DNA of 64,000 nt from CAYJII01 sp964370225 (GTDB lineage: Bacteria > Bacillota > Clostridia > Oscillospirales > Ruminococcaceae), in contig CAYJII010000001.1 in the NCBI GenBank assembly GCA_964370225.1, positions 124,001 to 188,000 on the forward strand. Direction: 5' to 3'. The notes beneath the pieces are model-generated. The model saw only the letters and a list, made by a program, of their open reading frames with translations. It did not search any database and was not told the origin of the DNA. Position 1 is the stretch's first letter, and every line of letters starts with the position of its first letter. The translations under genes and the position numbers were made by a program. Below are positions 16,013 to 24,682 of this stretch, one piece after another.

Positions 16013-16522
16013 TCATATTACAATTATCGCAAATCCAATCCCACAAAGCACACCGAGCGAACGATAAAGTCCACCTTTATTCTTAGTATTTTCCTTCGCT
16101 TTTTGTAGCGATTCGTACATGAGAGTTTCAAACATCTTAAGTGCATTCTGCTTGGTGCTAGCGTCTCCCTCGCCCAAAATTTCACCGAGCATATACAGAT
16201 TTTTCAGCTCTTCTTTCCCTATTGTGAGTTCACGCTCGCTCTTTTTCACGCTCTCCTCCCATATGCTGTAAAAAGTGCGATTGTATGCAAAATTTTCCTC
16301 GCACAACTTTATAAAACTTAGCCCTATTAGCGATTTGTTTTCGCTTAATCTTTTAATTATCTGCGCTGTCTGCATTTTCTCGCTTTCTAAATAAGCCATA
16401 ATATTTTGCGACATCAAGAGTATTTGCTCAATTTCACGCTCGCTTTTTTTCACCCGCTCACTCATTAATACCCCAATAAACGCAGATATTAATAGCACTG
16501 TCACCGCTGCAAAAATATTCAT
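16013..16522 (-). CDS. spoIIIAB: Stage III sporulation protein AB
   Basis: 169 residues with one N-terminal and one C-terminal hydrophobic helix flanking a cytoplasmic helical domain. The segment LGEILGEGDASTKQNALKMF near 110-130 and the C-terminal GGLYRSLGVLCGIG are family landmarks. Structurally it resembles type II secretion GspF domains and probably couples the ATPase SpoIIIAA to the membrane complex. Confidence 0.95.
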   Translation of the reverse strand: MNIFAAVTVLLISAFIGVLMSERVKKSEREIEQILLMSQNIMAYLESEKMQTAQIIKRLSENKSLIGLSFIKLCEENFAYNRTFYSIWEESVKKSERELTIGKEELKNLYMLGEILGEGDASTKQNALKMFETLMYESLQKAKENTKNKGGLYRSLGVLCGIGFAIIVI

Positions 16523-16534
16523 ATAAGCACCCCT

Positions 16535-17458
16535 TTAAAAATGGCTCAAGTCTACTATTTGCTCAATCTCACCCGGTGTTTGTGCTTTTTTTAGCACAAC
16601 AGCTTTGCTAAAAACGTCATTATCAAGCAGCTTTTTTAAATGTTTTCGCTTTTTTAACGCGTGTATATTTTCGCCATGCGCCGTTGCGATTATGTACACT
16701 CCCGTGTTTATGCTTTGCATTATCAGCTCCACATCGTCCTCATTACCAATTTCATCACAGATAAAAACTTGGGGCGACCCACTCCTTAGAGCTAAGCTCA
16801 TCGCCACATCTTTCGGAAAGAGATTATACACATCTGCAGAAAACCCAACATCATTTTTCGCTTCTCCCACATGTGTAGCCGCAATTTCAGCGCGCTCGTC
16901 TATTATCGCAACTTTTATTATTTCGCCAAATTCAGCGTTTGAAAGCCTCCTTGCAATATCCTTTATCATCGTAGTTTTTCCACTTCCGGGCGAGCCGATA
17001 ATCAGCACTGACTCAAGACCTTTATACAACACCTTATCAAAAATCACGTTAGAAATCCCATTAATCTGACGCGCTATTCTTATATTAAGGGAGCTAATAT
17101 CTTTTACCCCCACCACTTTTTTCTCCTCGAGAATACATGTCCCACATATCCCTACACGATGACCGCCATTTATTGTAACAAACCCGTTTTTTATCTCGTT
17201 TTGAAACGAGTGCGCAGAATGTTCGCAAAATGCGTTAAAAAGCTCGTTTAGTTTTGTTTTTGTTATGATATAGCCATTTTTTGTGCTTGTGTTTGCTTGT
17301 CCGTCTTTATGCAAAACCAAGCTTTTATCCCCCATGTATAGGACAATTGGCATGTTTACACGCATTCTTATTTCTTTAATTGAGTTTATGATATAATCTG
17401 GCAAGATGCTAAACAAGTCATATAACTCTTGCGAAAAATATGTTAAAACCTCGTCCAT
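16535..17458 (-). CDS. spoIIIAA: Stage III sporulation protein AA (ATPase)
   Basis: Cytoplasmic secretion-type ATPase that powers the mother cell to forespore channel. 307 residues. Walker A GSPGSGKTT lies near residue 155, with the conserved GVKDISSLNIRIAR before it and IDERAEIAA, PQVFICDEIG (Walker B) after it. First gene of the complete spoIIIA operon. A candidate sigma-E promoter lies upstream (17493-17520), and the divergent aro promoter is 6 bases beyond it. Confidence 0.96.
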   Translation of the reverse strand: MDEVLTYFSQELYDLFSILPDYIINSIKEIRMRVNMPIVLYMGDKSLVLHKDGQANTSTKNGYIITKTKLNELFNAFCEHSAHSFQNEIKNGFVTINGGHRVGICGTCILEEKKVVGVKDISSLNIRIARQINGISNVIFDKVLYKGLESVLIIGSPGSGKTTMIKDIARRLSNAEFGEIIKVAIIDERAEIAATHVGEAKNDVGFSADVYNLFPKDVAMSLALRSGSPQVFICDEIGNEDDVELIMQSINTGVYIIATAHGENIHALKKRKHLKKLLDNDVFSKAVVLKKAQTPGEIEQIVDLSHF

Positions 17459-17492
17459 TTTTAACTCTCCTTTATTTTTTGCTTTGTAAAAT

Positions 17493-17520
17493 ATCTATGC
17501 AAGTAGAAATTTTTTTATTC
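17493..17520 (-). promoter_or_regulatory. Candidate sigma-E promoter of the spoIIIA operon
   Basis: On the minus strand GAATAAA (17514-17520) and GCATAGAT (17493-17500) are 13 bases apart. This resembles the mother-cell sigma-E pattern (-35 ATA-containing, -10 CATA-x-A-T) and the operon is sigma-E dependent in B. subtilis. The match is partial. Confidence 0.45.
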
Positions 17521-17525
17521 CTAGC

Positions 17526-17554
17526 TTGACAAACAATATGATATGGTGTATACT
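17526..17554 (+). promoter_or_regulatory. Sigma-A promoter of the aro operon
   Basis: TTGACA (17526-17531) and TATACT (17549-17554) with exactly 17 bases between. It is the only strong plus-strand promoter before aroF, about 32 bases upstream of the leader peptide start. Confidence 0.8.
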
Positions 17555-17585
17555 TTAATGCATTAACTGGATGAGGTATTTTATC

Positions 17586-17705
17586 ATGAACACGAAAATT
17601 CTTGCGAATTCTTCTTTTTATACTTTTAACTATTTCCTAAGCTACTTTTTTAGCTTCGGATTTTTTGGCGTGAAGAAAAAGAATTTGCTATGTGAGAGTG
17701 TGTAG
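17586..17705 (+). CDS. Phe/Tyr-rich leader peptide (39 residues) of the aro operon
   Basis: A short ORF starting with ATG at 17586, nine bases after a GGATGAGG ribosome site, and ending TAG at 17703-17705. Of residues 11-27, eleven of seventeen are aromatic: Phe at 11, 14, 17, 21, 22, 24, 26 and 27 and Tyr at 12, 16 and 20. A basic KKK run (30-32) follows. It lies between the promoter and an intrinsic terminator that precedes the DAHP synthase gene. This is the classic layout of ribosome-mediated attenuation: scarce charged tRNA-Phe or tRNA-Tyr would stall translation and prevent terminator formation. There is no Trp codon, so control appears to be by Phe and Tyr. It is too short to be picked up by length-based gene finding. 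Confidence 0.85.
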   Translation: MNTKILANSSFYTFNYFLSYFFSFGFFGVKKKNLLCESV

Positions 17706-17707
17706 TA

Positions 17708-17772
17708 CCGTAACAGGATTATAATTTGTTAAGCGGACTGTAACTTGCATTAGCAAGTTGCAGTCTTTTTTT
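17708..17772 (+). terminator. Attenuator region: competing hairpin and intrinsic terminator before aroF
   Basis: The terminator stem pairs 17736-17748 with 17753-17765 (13 bp with one G-U pair, loop of 4) and is followed by seven T residues (17766-17772). Immediately upstream, CCGTAACA (17708-17715) can pair with TGTTA and CGG (ending at 17736) with a two-base bulge; this hairpin ends on the first base of the terminator stem. Which fold acts as antiterminator or pause hairpin needs RNA folding. Confidence 0.85.
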
Positions 17773-17795
17773 ATTTTGAGAAGGGGTATGAAAAA

Positions 17796-18806
17796 ATGAT
17801 TATTTTATTAAAAAGCAAACCACAACAAACACAAATTGAGGAATTGATGGCTATTCTTGGTAACTTTAATGTCGAAGTTAAAGAAATCCAAGGCGCACAA
17901 ACTACTATACTTGGCTTAATCGGTGATACTACTCAAATTGACATCTCGCTTTTAAAAGCGCTCGAAGTCGTGTCGGACGTTAAGCGTGTATCACAGCCTT
18001 ACAAAGCCGCTAACAGAAAATTCCACCCAGAAGATACTATCGTTGACACATTAGGCAACAAAATCGGCGGTGGCAACTTCGCAGTAATCGCTGGTCCTTG
18101 CTCAGTTGAAAACGAAGAGCAAGTTTTAGCTGTAGCAAAAGCAGTAAAAGCAAGCGGCGCAAAATTTTTACGTGGAGGAGCGTTCAAGCCTAGAACTTCA
18201 CCATACGCTTTCCAAGGATTAAAAGCTGAAGGACTTGAACTTTTACTTTTAGCTAAAAAAGAAACTGGTCTTCCAATCGTCAGCGAAATCATGCAGCTCG
18301 GGCATCTTGATTTATTCGCAGATGTTGACATAATCCAAGTAGGAGCAAGAAACATGCAAAACTTTGAGCTGTTAAAAGAACTTGGTCGCTCAAATAAAAC
18401 TATCTTGCTAAAAAGAGGACTTGCAAACACATTAGAAGAATTTTTGATGAGTGCTGAATACATCTTAGCTGGCGGTAACGAAAATGTTATACTTTGCGAA
18501 AGAGGCATTAGAACATTTGAGCCTATGACAAGAAATACACTGGATTTATCAGCAGTGCCACTTCTAAAACATCACTCTCACCTCCCTGTTGTTGTTGACC
18601 CATCACACGCAACTGGTATCCCATGGCTTGTAAAACCACTATCACTAGCAGCTGCTGCTGTTGGCGCTGACGGTATCATGATTGAGGTTCACAATAATCC
18701 TAAAGTTGCACTTTGCGACGGTGCGCAATCCCTGACACCTGCACAATTTGACGATGTTATGGTAGATTTATTGGCGCAAGTTGAGTTCTCTAAAAAAATG
18801 CGCTAA
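17796..18806 (+). CDS. aroF: 3-deoxy-7-phosphoheptulonate (DAHP) synthase
   Basis: First step of the shikimate pathway: phosphoenolpyruvate plus erythrose 4-phosphate to DAHP. The 336-residue protein has an N-terminal ferredoxin-like domain (about 1-75) as in the Thermotoga-type enzyme, which in that group mediates Phe/Tyr feedback, then the KDSA-like barrel with AGPCSVENEEQ, LRGGAFKPRTSPY, LLKRGLANTLEE, ILCERGIRTFE and VVDPSHATG. Start ATG 17796 follows AAGGGG. An overlapping minimal ORF (ATG AAA AAA TGA, 17788-17799) reads into the start codon. It is the first structural gene of the operon and sits behind the attenuator. Confidence 0.96.
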   Translation: MIILLKSKPQQTQIEELMAILGNFNVEVKEIQGAQTTILGLIGDTTQIDISLLKALEVVSDVKRVSQPYKAANRKFHPEDTIVDTLGNKIGGGNFAVIAGPCSVENEEQVLAVAKAVKASGAKFLRGGAFKPRTSPYAFQGLKAEGLELLLLAKKETGLPIVSEIMQLGHLDLFADVDIIQVGARNMQNFELLKELGRSNKTILLKRGLANTLEEFLMSAEYILAGGNENVILCERGIRTFEPMTRNTLDLSAVPLLKHHSHLPVVVDPSHATGIPWLVKPLSLAAAAVGADGIMIEVHNNPKVALCDGAQSLTPAQFDDVMVDLLAQVEFSKKMR

Positions 18807-18817
18807 GGAGTTTTACG

Positions 18818-19885
18818 ATGAAAGTTTTAACTTCCAACACATCAAAGAGATATAATATCTATATCGGAAACGATATTATATCGCAAATAAAATCACTACT
18901 AAGCGAAAACGCTATCAGTTATAATAAAATCTGCATTGTTACAGATGATATCGTACAAGATTTGTATCTAAACGAGCTTAAAGCCGCCCTTGATGGCGAT
19001 AATATTTGCTCATATGTAATAAAAAATGGTGAGGCTTCCAAAAGCGCAGATAATTTGATGGAGCTCATTGACTTTTACTGCGAAAACAAGCTAACCCGCT
19101 CCGATTTAATCATCGCGTTAGGCGGCGGTGTTATCGGTGACTTAGTTGGCTTTTCCGCCTCAGTTTATCTTCGAGGAGTAAAATTCGTGCAAATCCCCAC
19201 TACTTTGCTCTCGCAAGTTGACTCCTCAGTCGGCGGTAAAACTGCAATAAATGTAAAGCATGGCAAGAATTTGATGGGTAGCTTTTATATGCCTAATATG
19301 GTGCTTTGCGACGTGAAAACGCTAAAAACTCTGAGCAATACTATTTTTGCAGACGGCATGGCAGAAGTGATAAAATATGCTTGCATCGCAAACAAAGATT
19401 TGCTCAGTGATATCAATAAGCTTAATGCTAACTCGCTTGACTATTCGCTACTTTCCGATATCGTGGCTGAGTGTATCTCCATGAAAATTAATGTAGTGGA
19501 GCAAGACGAGCTGGACTTAGGGCTTCGTATGACCCTAAACTTCGGGCATACTTTTGGACATGCAGTTGAAAAACACTGTGGTTATGGAACTTATACTCAT
19601 GGACAAGCAGTAGCAATCGGCATGGTGCATATCACTAAACTCAGTGAAAATTGTAAAATTACGGAAAAAGGTAGCGCCGACAAAATTAAAGCAGTGCTTG
19701 AAAAGTTTAACTTGCCGACCACTTGTCCGCTTACAAACGAGGAGCTATACTCCTTATGCGGCAGTGACAAGAAAAACCTCGGTAAAAACATAAACTTAAT
19801 TTTGCTAAACGAAATCGGCAAATGCTTTATCCACAAGCTTTCTTACGAGAATTTTCACGAATTTTTGCAGTCGGAGGGGGCATAA
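18818..19885 (+). CDS. aroB: 3-dehydroquinate synthase
   Basis: Second shikimate step, an NAD- and divalent-metal-dependent conversion of DAHP to 3-dehydroquinate. 355 residues, normal length. Motifs: LIALGGGVIGDLVGFSA for NAD binding, QIPTTLLSQVDSSVGGKTA, the metal ligand region EVIKY, and LNFGHTFGHAVEK. AAGGAG lies before ATG 18818; the stop overlaps the aroA start by one base (TAATG). Confidence 0.97.
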   Translation: MKVLTSNTSKRYNIYIGNDIISQIKSLLSENAISYNKICIVTDDIVQDLYLNELKAALDGDNICSYVIKNGEASKSADNLMELIDFYCENKLTRSDLIIALGGGVIGDLVGFSASVYLRGVKFVQIPTTLLSQVDSSVGGKTAINVKHGKNLMGSFYMPNMVLCDVKTLKTLSNTIFADGMAEVIKYACIANKDLLSDINKLNANSLDYSLLSDIVAECISMKINVVEQDELDLGLRMTLNFGHTFGHAVEKHCGYGTYTHGQAVAIGMVHITKLSENCKITEKGSADKIKAVLEKFNLPTTCPLTNEELYSLCGSDKKNLGKNINLILLNEIGKCFIHKLSYENFHEFLQSEGA

Positions 19886-21156
19886 TGGACATTAACATCT
19901 GCGCGCCAAAACTTAGCGGCACTATTGCAATAAAAGCCTCAAAAAGTGTGATGCACCGAGCCTTAATCTGTGCGGCATTGAGCGAGGGAATTTCTCTGCT
20001 CAAAAACTGCTATATCAGCCATGACATCACAGCTACTATGGAAATTCTCACAAAGCTTGGCGCAACTTTTTCAGTGGTTGGAGATAATATTAAAGTATGT
20101 GGAATTGCAAAAAAACCCATCACGGACAACCTAATCTTAAACGCTAATGAATCCGGCTCGACTATCAGATTTTTAATCCCAATAGCAGCCGCATTAGGAT
20201 ATGATGCTATTTTCACTGGTGAAAATAGACTGAAAACCCGCCCACTTGATATATATAAGGAAGTCCTAGGGGAAAATGGCGTCAGCGTCGACTATGACGG
20301 AGAGTTACCGTTTACCGTAAGTGGGAAGCTTTGTGCAAACAATTTTCCCATGCACGGAAACATCAGCTCCCAGTTTATTTCAGGGATGCTCTTTGCGCTA
20401 CCACTGCTAAATGGCGATAGCTCAGTGGAGGTTATCCCACCCTTTGAGTCACGTGGATACGTGGATATTACATGCGATGTACTACAGCAGTTTGGTGTGA
20501 CTATAAACTCGCACGAAAACACCTACTCACTACAAGGTAATCAAAGCTACAACGCTTGTGATTACACGGTCGAGGGCGACTATTCACAAGCTGCTTTTTT
20601 CCTTGTTGCAAACTGTTTAGGTGCAAAATTAAACATCACTAATTTAAATGAAAATTCGTTGCAAGGCGACAAGCAAATACTTGATATTCTCAAAAATATT
20701 GGAGTCGATATCTCTTTTATTAATGGAACTGTTAAGACTAATTGCACTAAGCTACAAAGCTTTGATATAGATGCAGCAAATATTCCTGATTTAGTGCCAA
20801 TACTTTGTGTTCTCGCTAGTTTTTGCGATGGTGTGAGCACAATAAAAAATGTCGAGCGCCTTAAAATTAAAGAGTCCGACAGAATAAAATCTTCACTTGA
20901 ATTAATTAATGCTTTGGGTGGGTGCGCCTCTTACGATGGTGAAGCGATAACAATTCACCCATGCACAGAATTTAGTGGTGGAGTAATCGACACTCAAAAT
21001 GACCATAGAATTGCCATGAGCGCTGCAATCGCTTCGATAAAATCTACTGCTCCTGTTATAATAAAAGGAGCGGAATGCGTAAATAAATCTTACCCAGATT
21101 TCTTTACAGATATAAAAATGTTAGGAGGAGTTTTTGATGTCATCAATATGGAATAA
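19885..21156 (+). CDS. aroA: 3-phosphoshikimate 1-carboxyvinyltransferase (EPSP synthase)
   Basis: Sixth shikimate step: transfers enolpyruvyl from PEP to shikimate 3-phosphate. 423 residues from ATG 19885, chosen because GGAGGGGG is immediately upstream and the codon overlaps the aroB stop; an in-frame extension to 19822 lies inside aroB. Seen: KASKSVMHRALICAAL, the PEP-site loop NESGSTIRFLIP, KTRPLDIY, SSQFISGMLFALP, KESDRI and DHRIAMS. The loop NESGST replaces the better known NAGT form, as in several clostridial enzymes. Confidence 0.96.
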   Translation: MDINICAPKLSGTIAIKASKSVMHRALICAALSEGISLLKNCYISHDITATMEILTKLGATFSVVGDNIKVCGIAKKPITDNLILNANESGSTIRFLIPIAAALGYDAIFTGENRLKTRPLDIYKEVLGENGVSVDYDGELPFTVSGKLCANNFPMHGNISSQFISGMLFALPLLNGDSSVEVIPPFESRGYVDITCDVLQQFGVTINSHENTYSLQGNQSYNACDYTVEGDYSQAAFFLVANCLGAKLNITNLNENSLQGDKQILDILKNIGVDISFINGTVKTNCTKLQSFDIDAANIPDLVPILCVLASFCDGVSTIKNVERLKIKESDRIKSSLELINALGGCASYDGEAITIHPCTEFSGGVIDTQNDHRIAMSAAIASIKSTAPVIIKGAECVNKSYPDFFTDIKMLGGVFDVINME

Positions 21157-22216
21157 TGGCGTAAAACTCAGTGTTTTTGGAGAGTCACATTCTAAAGCTA
21201 TTGGTGTTGTACTCGATAATATCCCCGCTGGGGAGAGCATTGACCTTGAGGCTATCTACGCTTTTTTGGCACGTAGACGCGCGAAATCAGATGGAACTAC
21301 GACTCCAAGAATTGAAGCGGATTTTCCCAATATTTTATGCGGTATACATGACGGTACTACAAATGGGACTCCTATTTGCATTGTTATCGAAAATACAAAT
21401 ACACGTTCAAAGGATTACACTGGTTTTGATAATACGCCTCGCCCATCTCATGCAGACTACACAGGTGGAAATCGCTATAATTTTAATAATGATTTCAGGG
21501 GCGGAGGACATTTTTCCGCTCGACTAACCGCTTGTTTGGTAGCGGCTGGCGCAATCTGTGCGCAAATATTATCGCGTAAAGGCATCGAAAGTGTAGCGCA
21601 TCTTTACTCCGTTAAAGATGTATTTTCCACTACTTTGCCAGACAGCATTACAACTGATGAGATAGACAATGTGCGCTCACTTGCTTTCCCTTTCATCGAT
21701 GAAGACAAGCGACAAACTGCAATTGATACAATTTTATCTGCATCTAAGGCGCATAATTCTGTAGGCGGCATCACCGAATGTGTCTGCTATGGAATGCCCG
21801 TAGGTGTGGGCTCTCCAATTTTTGATAATCTTGAGAGCATAATATCCTCAATGATGTTTTCTATCCCTGGAGTGCGCGGAGTGGAGTTTGGTCTAGGGTT
21901 TGAAGCTAGTCGGATGTTTGGCAGCGAACATAACGACGAGTATTATATGGACGGCGAAAAAGTCGCTACTAGAACAAATCATCACGGTGGAATTATCGGC
22001 GGTATCAGCTCTGGTATGCCCATTAGATTTAAGGTAGCGTTTAAACCTACCCCTTCGATTGCACTTAGCCAAAAAACTGTTAATCTAAGCGAAAAATGTG
22101 ACACTCAAATTTCTATCGTCGGCAGACACGACCCCTGTATTGCCGTGCGTGGAACTTGCGTGGTAGAGGCTTGTTGCAATATTGCGATTTTATCAGCAAT
22201 ACTTTCCCAAAGTTAA
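21137..22216 (+). CDS. aroC: Chorismate synthase
   Basis: FMN-dependent final step to chorismate. 359 residues from ATG 21137, which has AGGAGGAG seven bases upstream and overlaps aroA by 20 bases; a TTG one codon earlier is less likely. Motifs: FGESHSKAIGVVLDNIPAG, RPSHADYTG, FRGGGHFSARLT and RHDPCIAVRG. It ends the four-gene aro operon; aroD, aroE and aroK are not in the window. Confidence 0.97.
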   Translation: MSSIWNNGVKLSVFGESHSKAIGVVLDNIPAGESIDLEAIYAFLARRRAKSDGTTTPRIEADFPNILCGIHDGTTNGTPICIVIENTNTRSKDYTGFDNTPRPSHADYTGGNRYNFNNDFRGGGHFSARLTACLVAAGAICAQILSRKGIESVAHLYSVKDVFSTTLPDSITTDEIDNVRSLAFPFIDEDKRQTAIDTILSASKAHNSVGGITECVCYGMPVGVGSPIFDNLESIISSMMFSIPGVRGVEFGLGFEASRMFGSEHNDEYYMDGEKVATRTNHHGGIIGGISSGMPIRFKVAFKPTPSIALSQKTVNLSEKCDTQISIVGRHDPCIAVRGTCVVEACCNIAILSAILSQS

Positions 22217-22254
22217 GTCAAATTAACCTTTCTCAAAATAAAATATTACGTTAA

Positions 22255-22290
22255 AAACGCAGTGTGAAATAAATTCACACTGCGTTTATT
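22255..22290 (+). terminator. Terminator after aroC, probably bidirectional
   Basis: Stem aacgcagtgtgaa with ttcacactgcgtt around an ATAA-type loop (22255-22287), followed by TTTATTTTA. It also ends the convergent racemase gene, whose stop is at 22291; A-rich sequence on the other side supplies Ts on the minus strand. Confidence 0.85.
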
Positions 22291-22983
22291 TTATCTCTGA
22301 GCAGCAATTTCTGCAGCTATATTTGCATGGATTTTTGTCGTGTCAAAAACTTTTATTTCTACATCATCTTGTGATATGAGCAGTCCGATTTCTGTACAAC
22401 CCAATATTACCCCCTCAGCCCCACGCATTTGAAGTTTTGCGATAATCTGTTGGTACTTTCGCTTTGAGTCAAGTGAGATTTCCCCAACGCATAGCTCATT
22501 GTAGATAATATCGTTTACCACCTCGACATCCTCATCATCTGGAATGAGCACTTCAATATTTTTTTCAATTAACTTTTGCTTATAAAAATCCTGTGTCATG
22601 GTGTATTTTGTGCCGAGTAGCGCTATTTTGTTTAGGCTGTTTTCAGCGATTACTTTTGCAGTAGCATCCGCAATATGTATAATCGGTATGGTGATATTTT
22701 CTTTAATTTGCTCTGCTACTTTGTGCATTGTATTTGTGCATATTACGATATACTCAGCTCCTGCATTTTCTAGCTTAACTGCAATATCGGATAATAATAT
22801 TGCGCTCTTATCCCACTCACCTTTTGCCTGATACTCTTCTATTTCTGCAAAATCTACACTGTAAAGCACAATTTTTGCTGAGTGCAGTCCACCCAATATG
22901 CTTTTTACTCTCTCGTTGATGATTTCATAGTAAGATACTGTGCTCTCCCAGCTCATCCCACCGATTAAACCTAATGTTTTCAT
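22291..22983 (-). CDS. Aspartate/glutamate racemase family protein
   Basis: PLP-independent two-cysteine racemase of 230 residues. Both expected catalytic cysteines are present: VICTNTMH (near residue 82) and LGCTEIGLL (near 195). The N-terminal KTLGLIGGMSWEST is typical of the aspartate racemase (YgeA/RacX-like) branch. The substrate is not certain; D-aspartate supply or broad-spectrum activity are possibilities. It stands alone with its own promoter. Confidence 0.9.
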   Translation of the reverse strand: MKTLGLIGGMSWESTVSYYEIINERVKSILGGLHSAKIVLYSVDFAEIEEYQAKGEWDKSAILLSDIAVKLENAGAEYIVICTNTMHKVAEQIKENITIPIIHIADATAKVIAENSLNKIALLGTKYTMTQDFYKQKLIEKNIEVLIPDDEDVEVVNDIIYNELCVGEISLDSKRKYQQIIAKLQMRGAEGVILGCTEIGLLISQDDVEIKVFDTTKIHANIAAEIAAQR

Positions 22984-23015
22984 ACTACCTCCAAAATGCT
23001 ACTTAACTTTATGGC

Positions 23016-23045
23016 ATTATACCATTTTATGATGTTTTTTTGCAA
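23016..23045 (-). promoter_or_regulatory. Promoter of the racemase gene
   Basis: TTGCAA (23040-23045) and TATAAT (23016-23021) on the minus strand with 18 bases between, about 35 bases before the start codon. Confidence 0.6.
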
Positions 23046-23146
23046 GTACAAAAGTGTATAAGCTACAAAATTACTCTTTTTTTCGCTCAGAATTTCATTG
23101 CAGTCGCATTATTAAAATTTTTATCGGTAAATTTATTAAATTTTCT

Positions 23147-23175
23147 TTGCTTTTTTGTATCCATCGTGATATAAT
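23147..23175 (+). promoter_or_regulatory. Promoter of the flavoprotein reductase gene
   Basis: TTGCTT (23147-23152), 17 bases, TATAAT (23170-23175). A start near 23182 leaves a 5' leader of about 70 bases before ATG 23255, and argues against the longer N-terminal extension of the downstream frame. Confidence 0.6.
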
Positions 23176-23254
23176 GATAATTAATTCGCTTGTTTGTTTA
23201 ATATTGTTGTGCAAAATACTGACAAATTTCTACATTATATATAGGAGAACAATT

Positions 23255-24670
23255 ATGAAAATGTATGACATAATCATTATCGGAGCTGGAAGTGGTGGCT
23301 TAGTCGCTGCAGCAACTGCCGCTGGAATGGGCGCATCAACTTTACTTATTGAGAATAGAAAAATGGGCGGCGATTGCTTAAACTATGGTTGCGTTCCGAG
23401 TAAAACTTTCTTAAAATCCAGCCATTTGATGAAAAAAATACGCGAAGCCTCAAAATATGGCATCACCATATCGGACGCTAAAGTTTCACTTGGTGCAGTA
23501 ATGGAGCGTGTAAAAGACATAATTAAAGAAATCGAACCGCACGACTCAAAAGAAAGATTTGAATCCTTAGGTGTCGATGTTGTATTTGGAAATGGCGAAA
23601 TGCATACGAAAAATTCTGTTAAAATTGGGAATGATATTTATAATGGTAAAAAAATCATCATTGCTACAGGCTCATCGGCATTTGTTCCTCCAATTAAAGG
23701 CTTGGATAGCATCGAGTATTACACCAACGAAACTATTTTTGATATGCAAGAGTTGCCGAAACGACTTATTGTTTTAGGAGCAGGACCAATCGGACTTGAG
23801 CTTGGGCAGGGATTTGCTAATCTTGGTAGCGAAGTAGTGGTTATCGACAAAAACCCCACGCTTTTTTCCAAGGATGAGCCAGAAGTCGCTTCTATCATGC
23901 ACGAGCATCTCACTACTGACGGGGTGGATTTAAGGTTGGGATGTAGTATCCTCTCGTTTGATAAAAATAGCGATGGATACGTAGTCAATCTTTCTAAAGA
24001 CGAGAAAGAGTTTTCGCTTGTTGGCGATGCAGTTCTCGTCGCGCTGGGGAGAATACCAAACACAAAAAAATTAGCATTAAGCACAGTCGGTATCGACACC
24101 GACAAACGTGGATTTATCACAGTTAACGATAAGCTTCAAACAAGTGTGCCTAATATATATGCAATAGGCGACGTCCGCGGTAAATTTTTATTTACGCACA
24201 CAGCTTCATATGAGGCTTCGGTAGCTATAAAAAATGCGCTCATCACACCAACATTCAAGACGAACTACTATAATATCGCTTGGACTACCTACACCTCTCC
24301 CGAGGTGGCACATGTTGGGTATCTTGCACAGCAGGCTAAGGATCTCGGCATTTACGCTAGTGAGGTTAAACTTGGAATTGATGAAAACGACAGGGCAAAA
24401 GCAGAGGACGACCGAAACGGGTTTATTAAGGTAATCCTCGATAAAAACGGTGTTGTCATCGGCGCTACAATCGTGGGGGAAAAAGCCGGAGAGATGATAG
24501 CTTCCCTATCACTCATGGTGACACAAAAAATGAAAATTTCTACTGCGATGTCCGTAATTTATCAGTACCCAATTCAAGGCGAAATAATTAAAACTGTTGC
24601 GCTTAGTAATTTTAAGGCAAATGTGAAGCCTTGGCAAAAATCTTTGATAAAAAAAATAGTCAAGAGATAG
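23255..24670 (+). CDS. Pyridine nucleotide-disulfide oxidoreductase (mercuric reductase/dihydrolipoamide dehydrogenase-like)
   Basis: FAD- and NAD(P)H-dependent flavoprotein of 471 residues. The FAD loop GAGSGGLVAA is at the start, the redox-active pair in GGDCLNYGCVPSK near residue 45, the second nucleotide loop LGAGPIGLELGQGF near 175, and the FAD segment IYAIGDVRG. The dimerisation domain is present, but the C-terminal H-x-H-P-T of lipoamide dehydrogenases and the C-terminal Cys pair of MerA are not seen, so the true disulfide substrate is unknown. Start 23255 follows AGGAGA; the open frame runs back to 23054 across the promoter. A phosphatidyltransferase gene follows after 12 bases. Confidence 0.9.
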   Translation: MKMYDIIIIGAGSGGLVAAATAAGMGASTLLIENRKMGGDCLNYGCVPSKTFLKSSHLMKKIREASKYGITISDAKVSLGAVMERVKDIIKEIEPHDSKERFESLGVDVVFGNGEMHTKNSVKIGNDIYNGKKIIIATGSSAFVPPIKGLDSIEYYTNETIFDMQELPKRLIVLGAGPIGLELGQGFANLGSEVVVIDKNPTLFSKDEPEVASIMHEHLTTDGVDLRLGCSILSFDKNSDGYVVNLSKDEKEFSLVGDAVLVALGRIPNTKKLALSTVGIDTDKRGFITVNDKLQTSVPNIYAIGDVRGKFLFTHTASYEASVAIKNALITPTFKTNYYNIAWTTYTSPEVAHVGYLAQQAKDLGIYASEVKLGIDENDRAKAEDDRNGFIKVILDKNGVVIGATIVGEKAGEMIASLSLMVTQKMKISTAMSVIYQYPIQGEIIKTVALSNFKANVKPWQKSLIKKIVKR

Positions 24671-24682
24671 GAGAATATTAAG

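Noticed and set aside
23054..23254. 67-residue N-terminal extension of the flavoprotein reductase
   Set aside because: It spans a good promoter, lacks conservation in character, and the FAD loop normally lies at the very N-terminus; ATG 23255 has a ribosome site.
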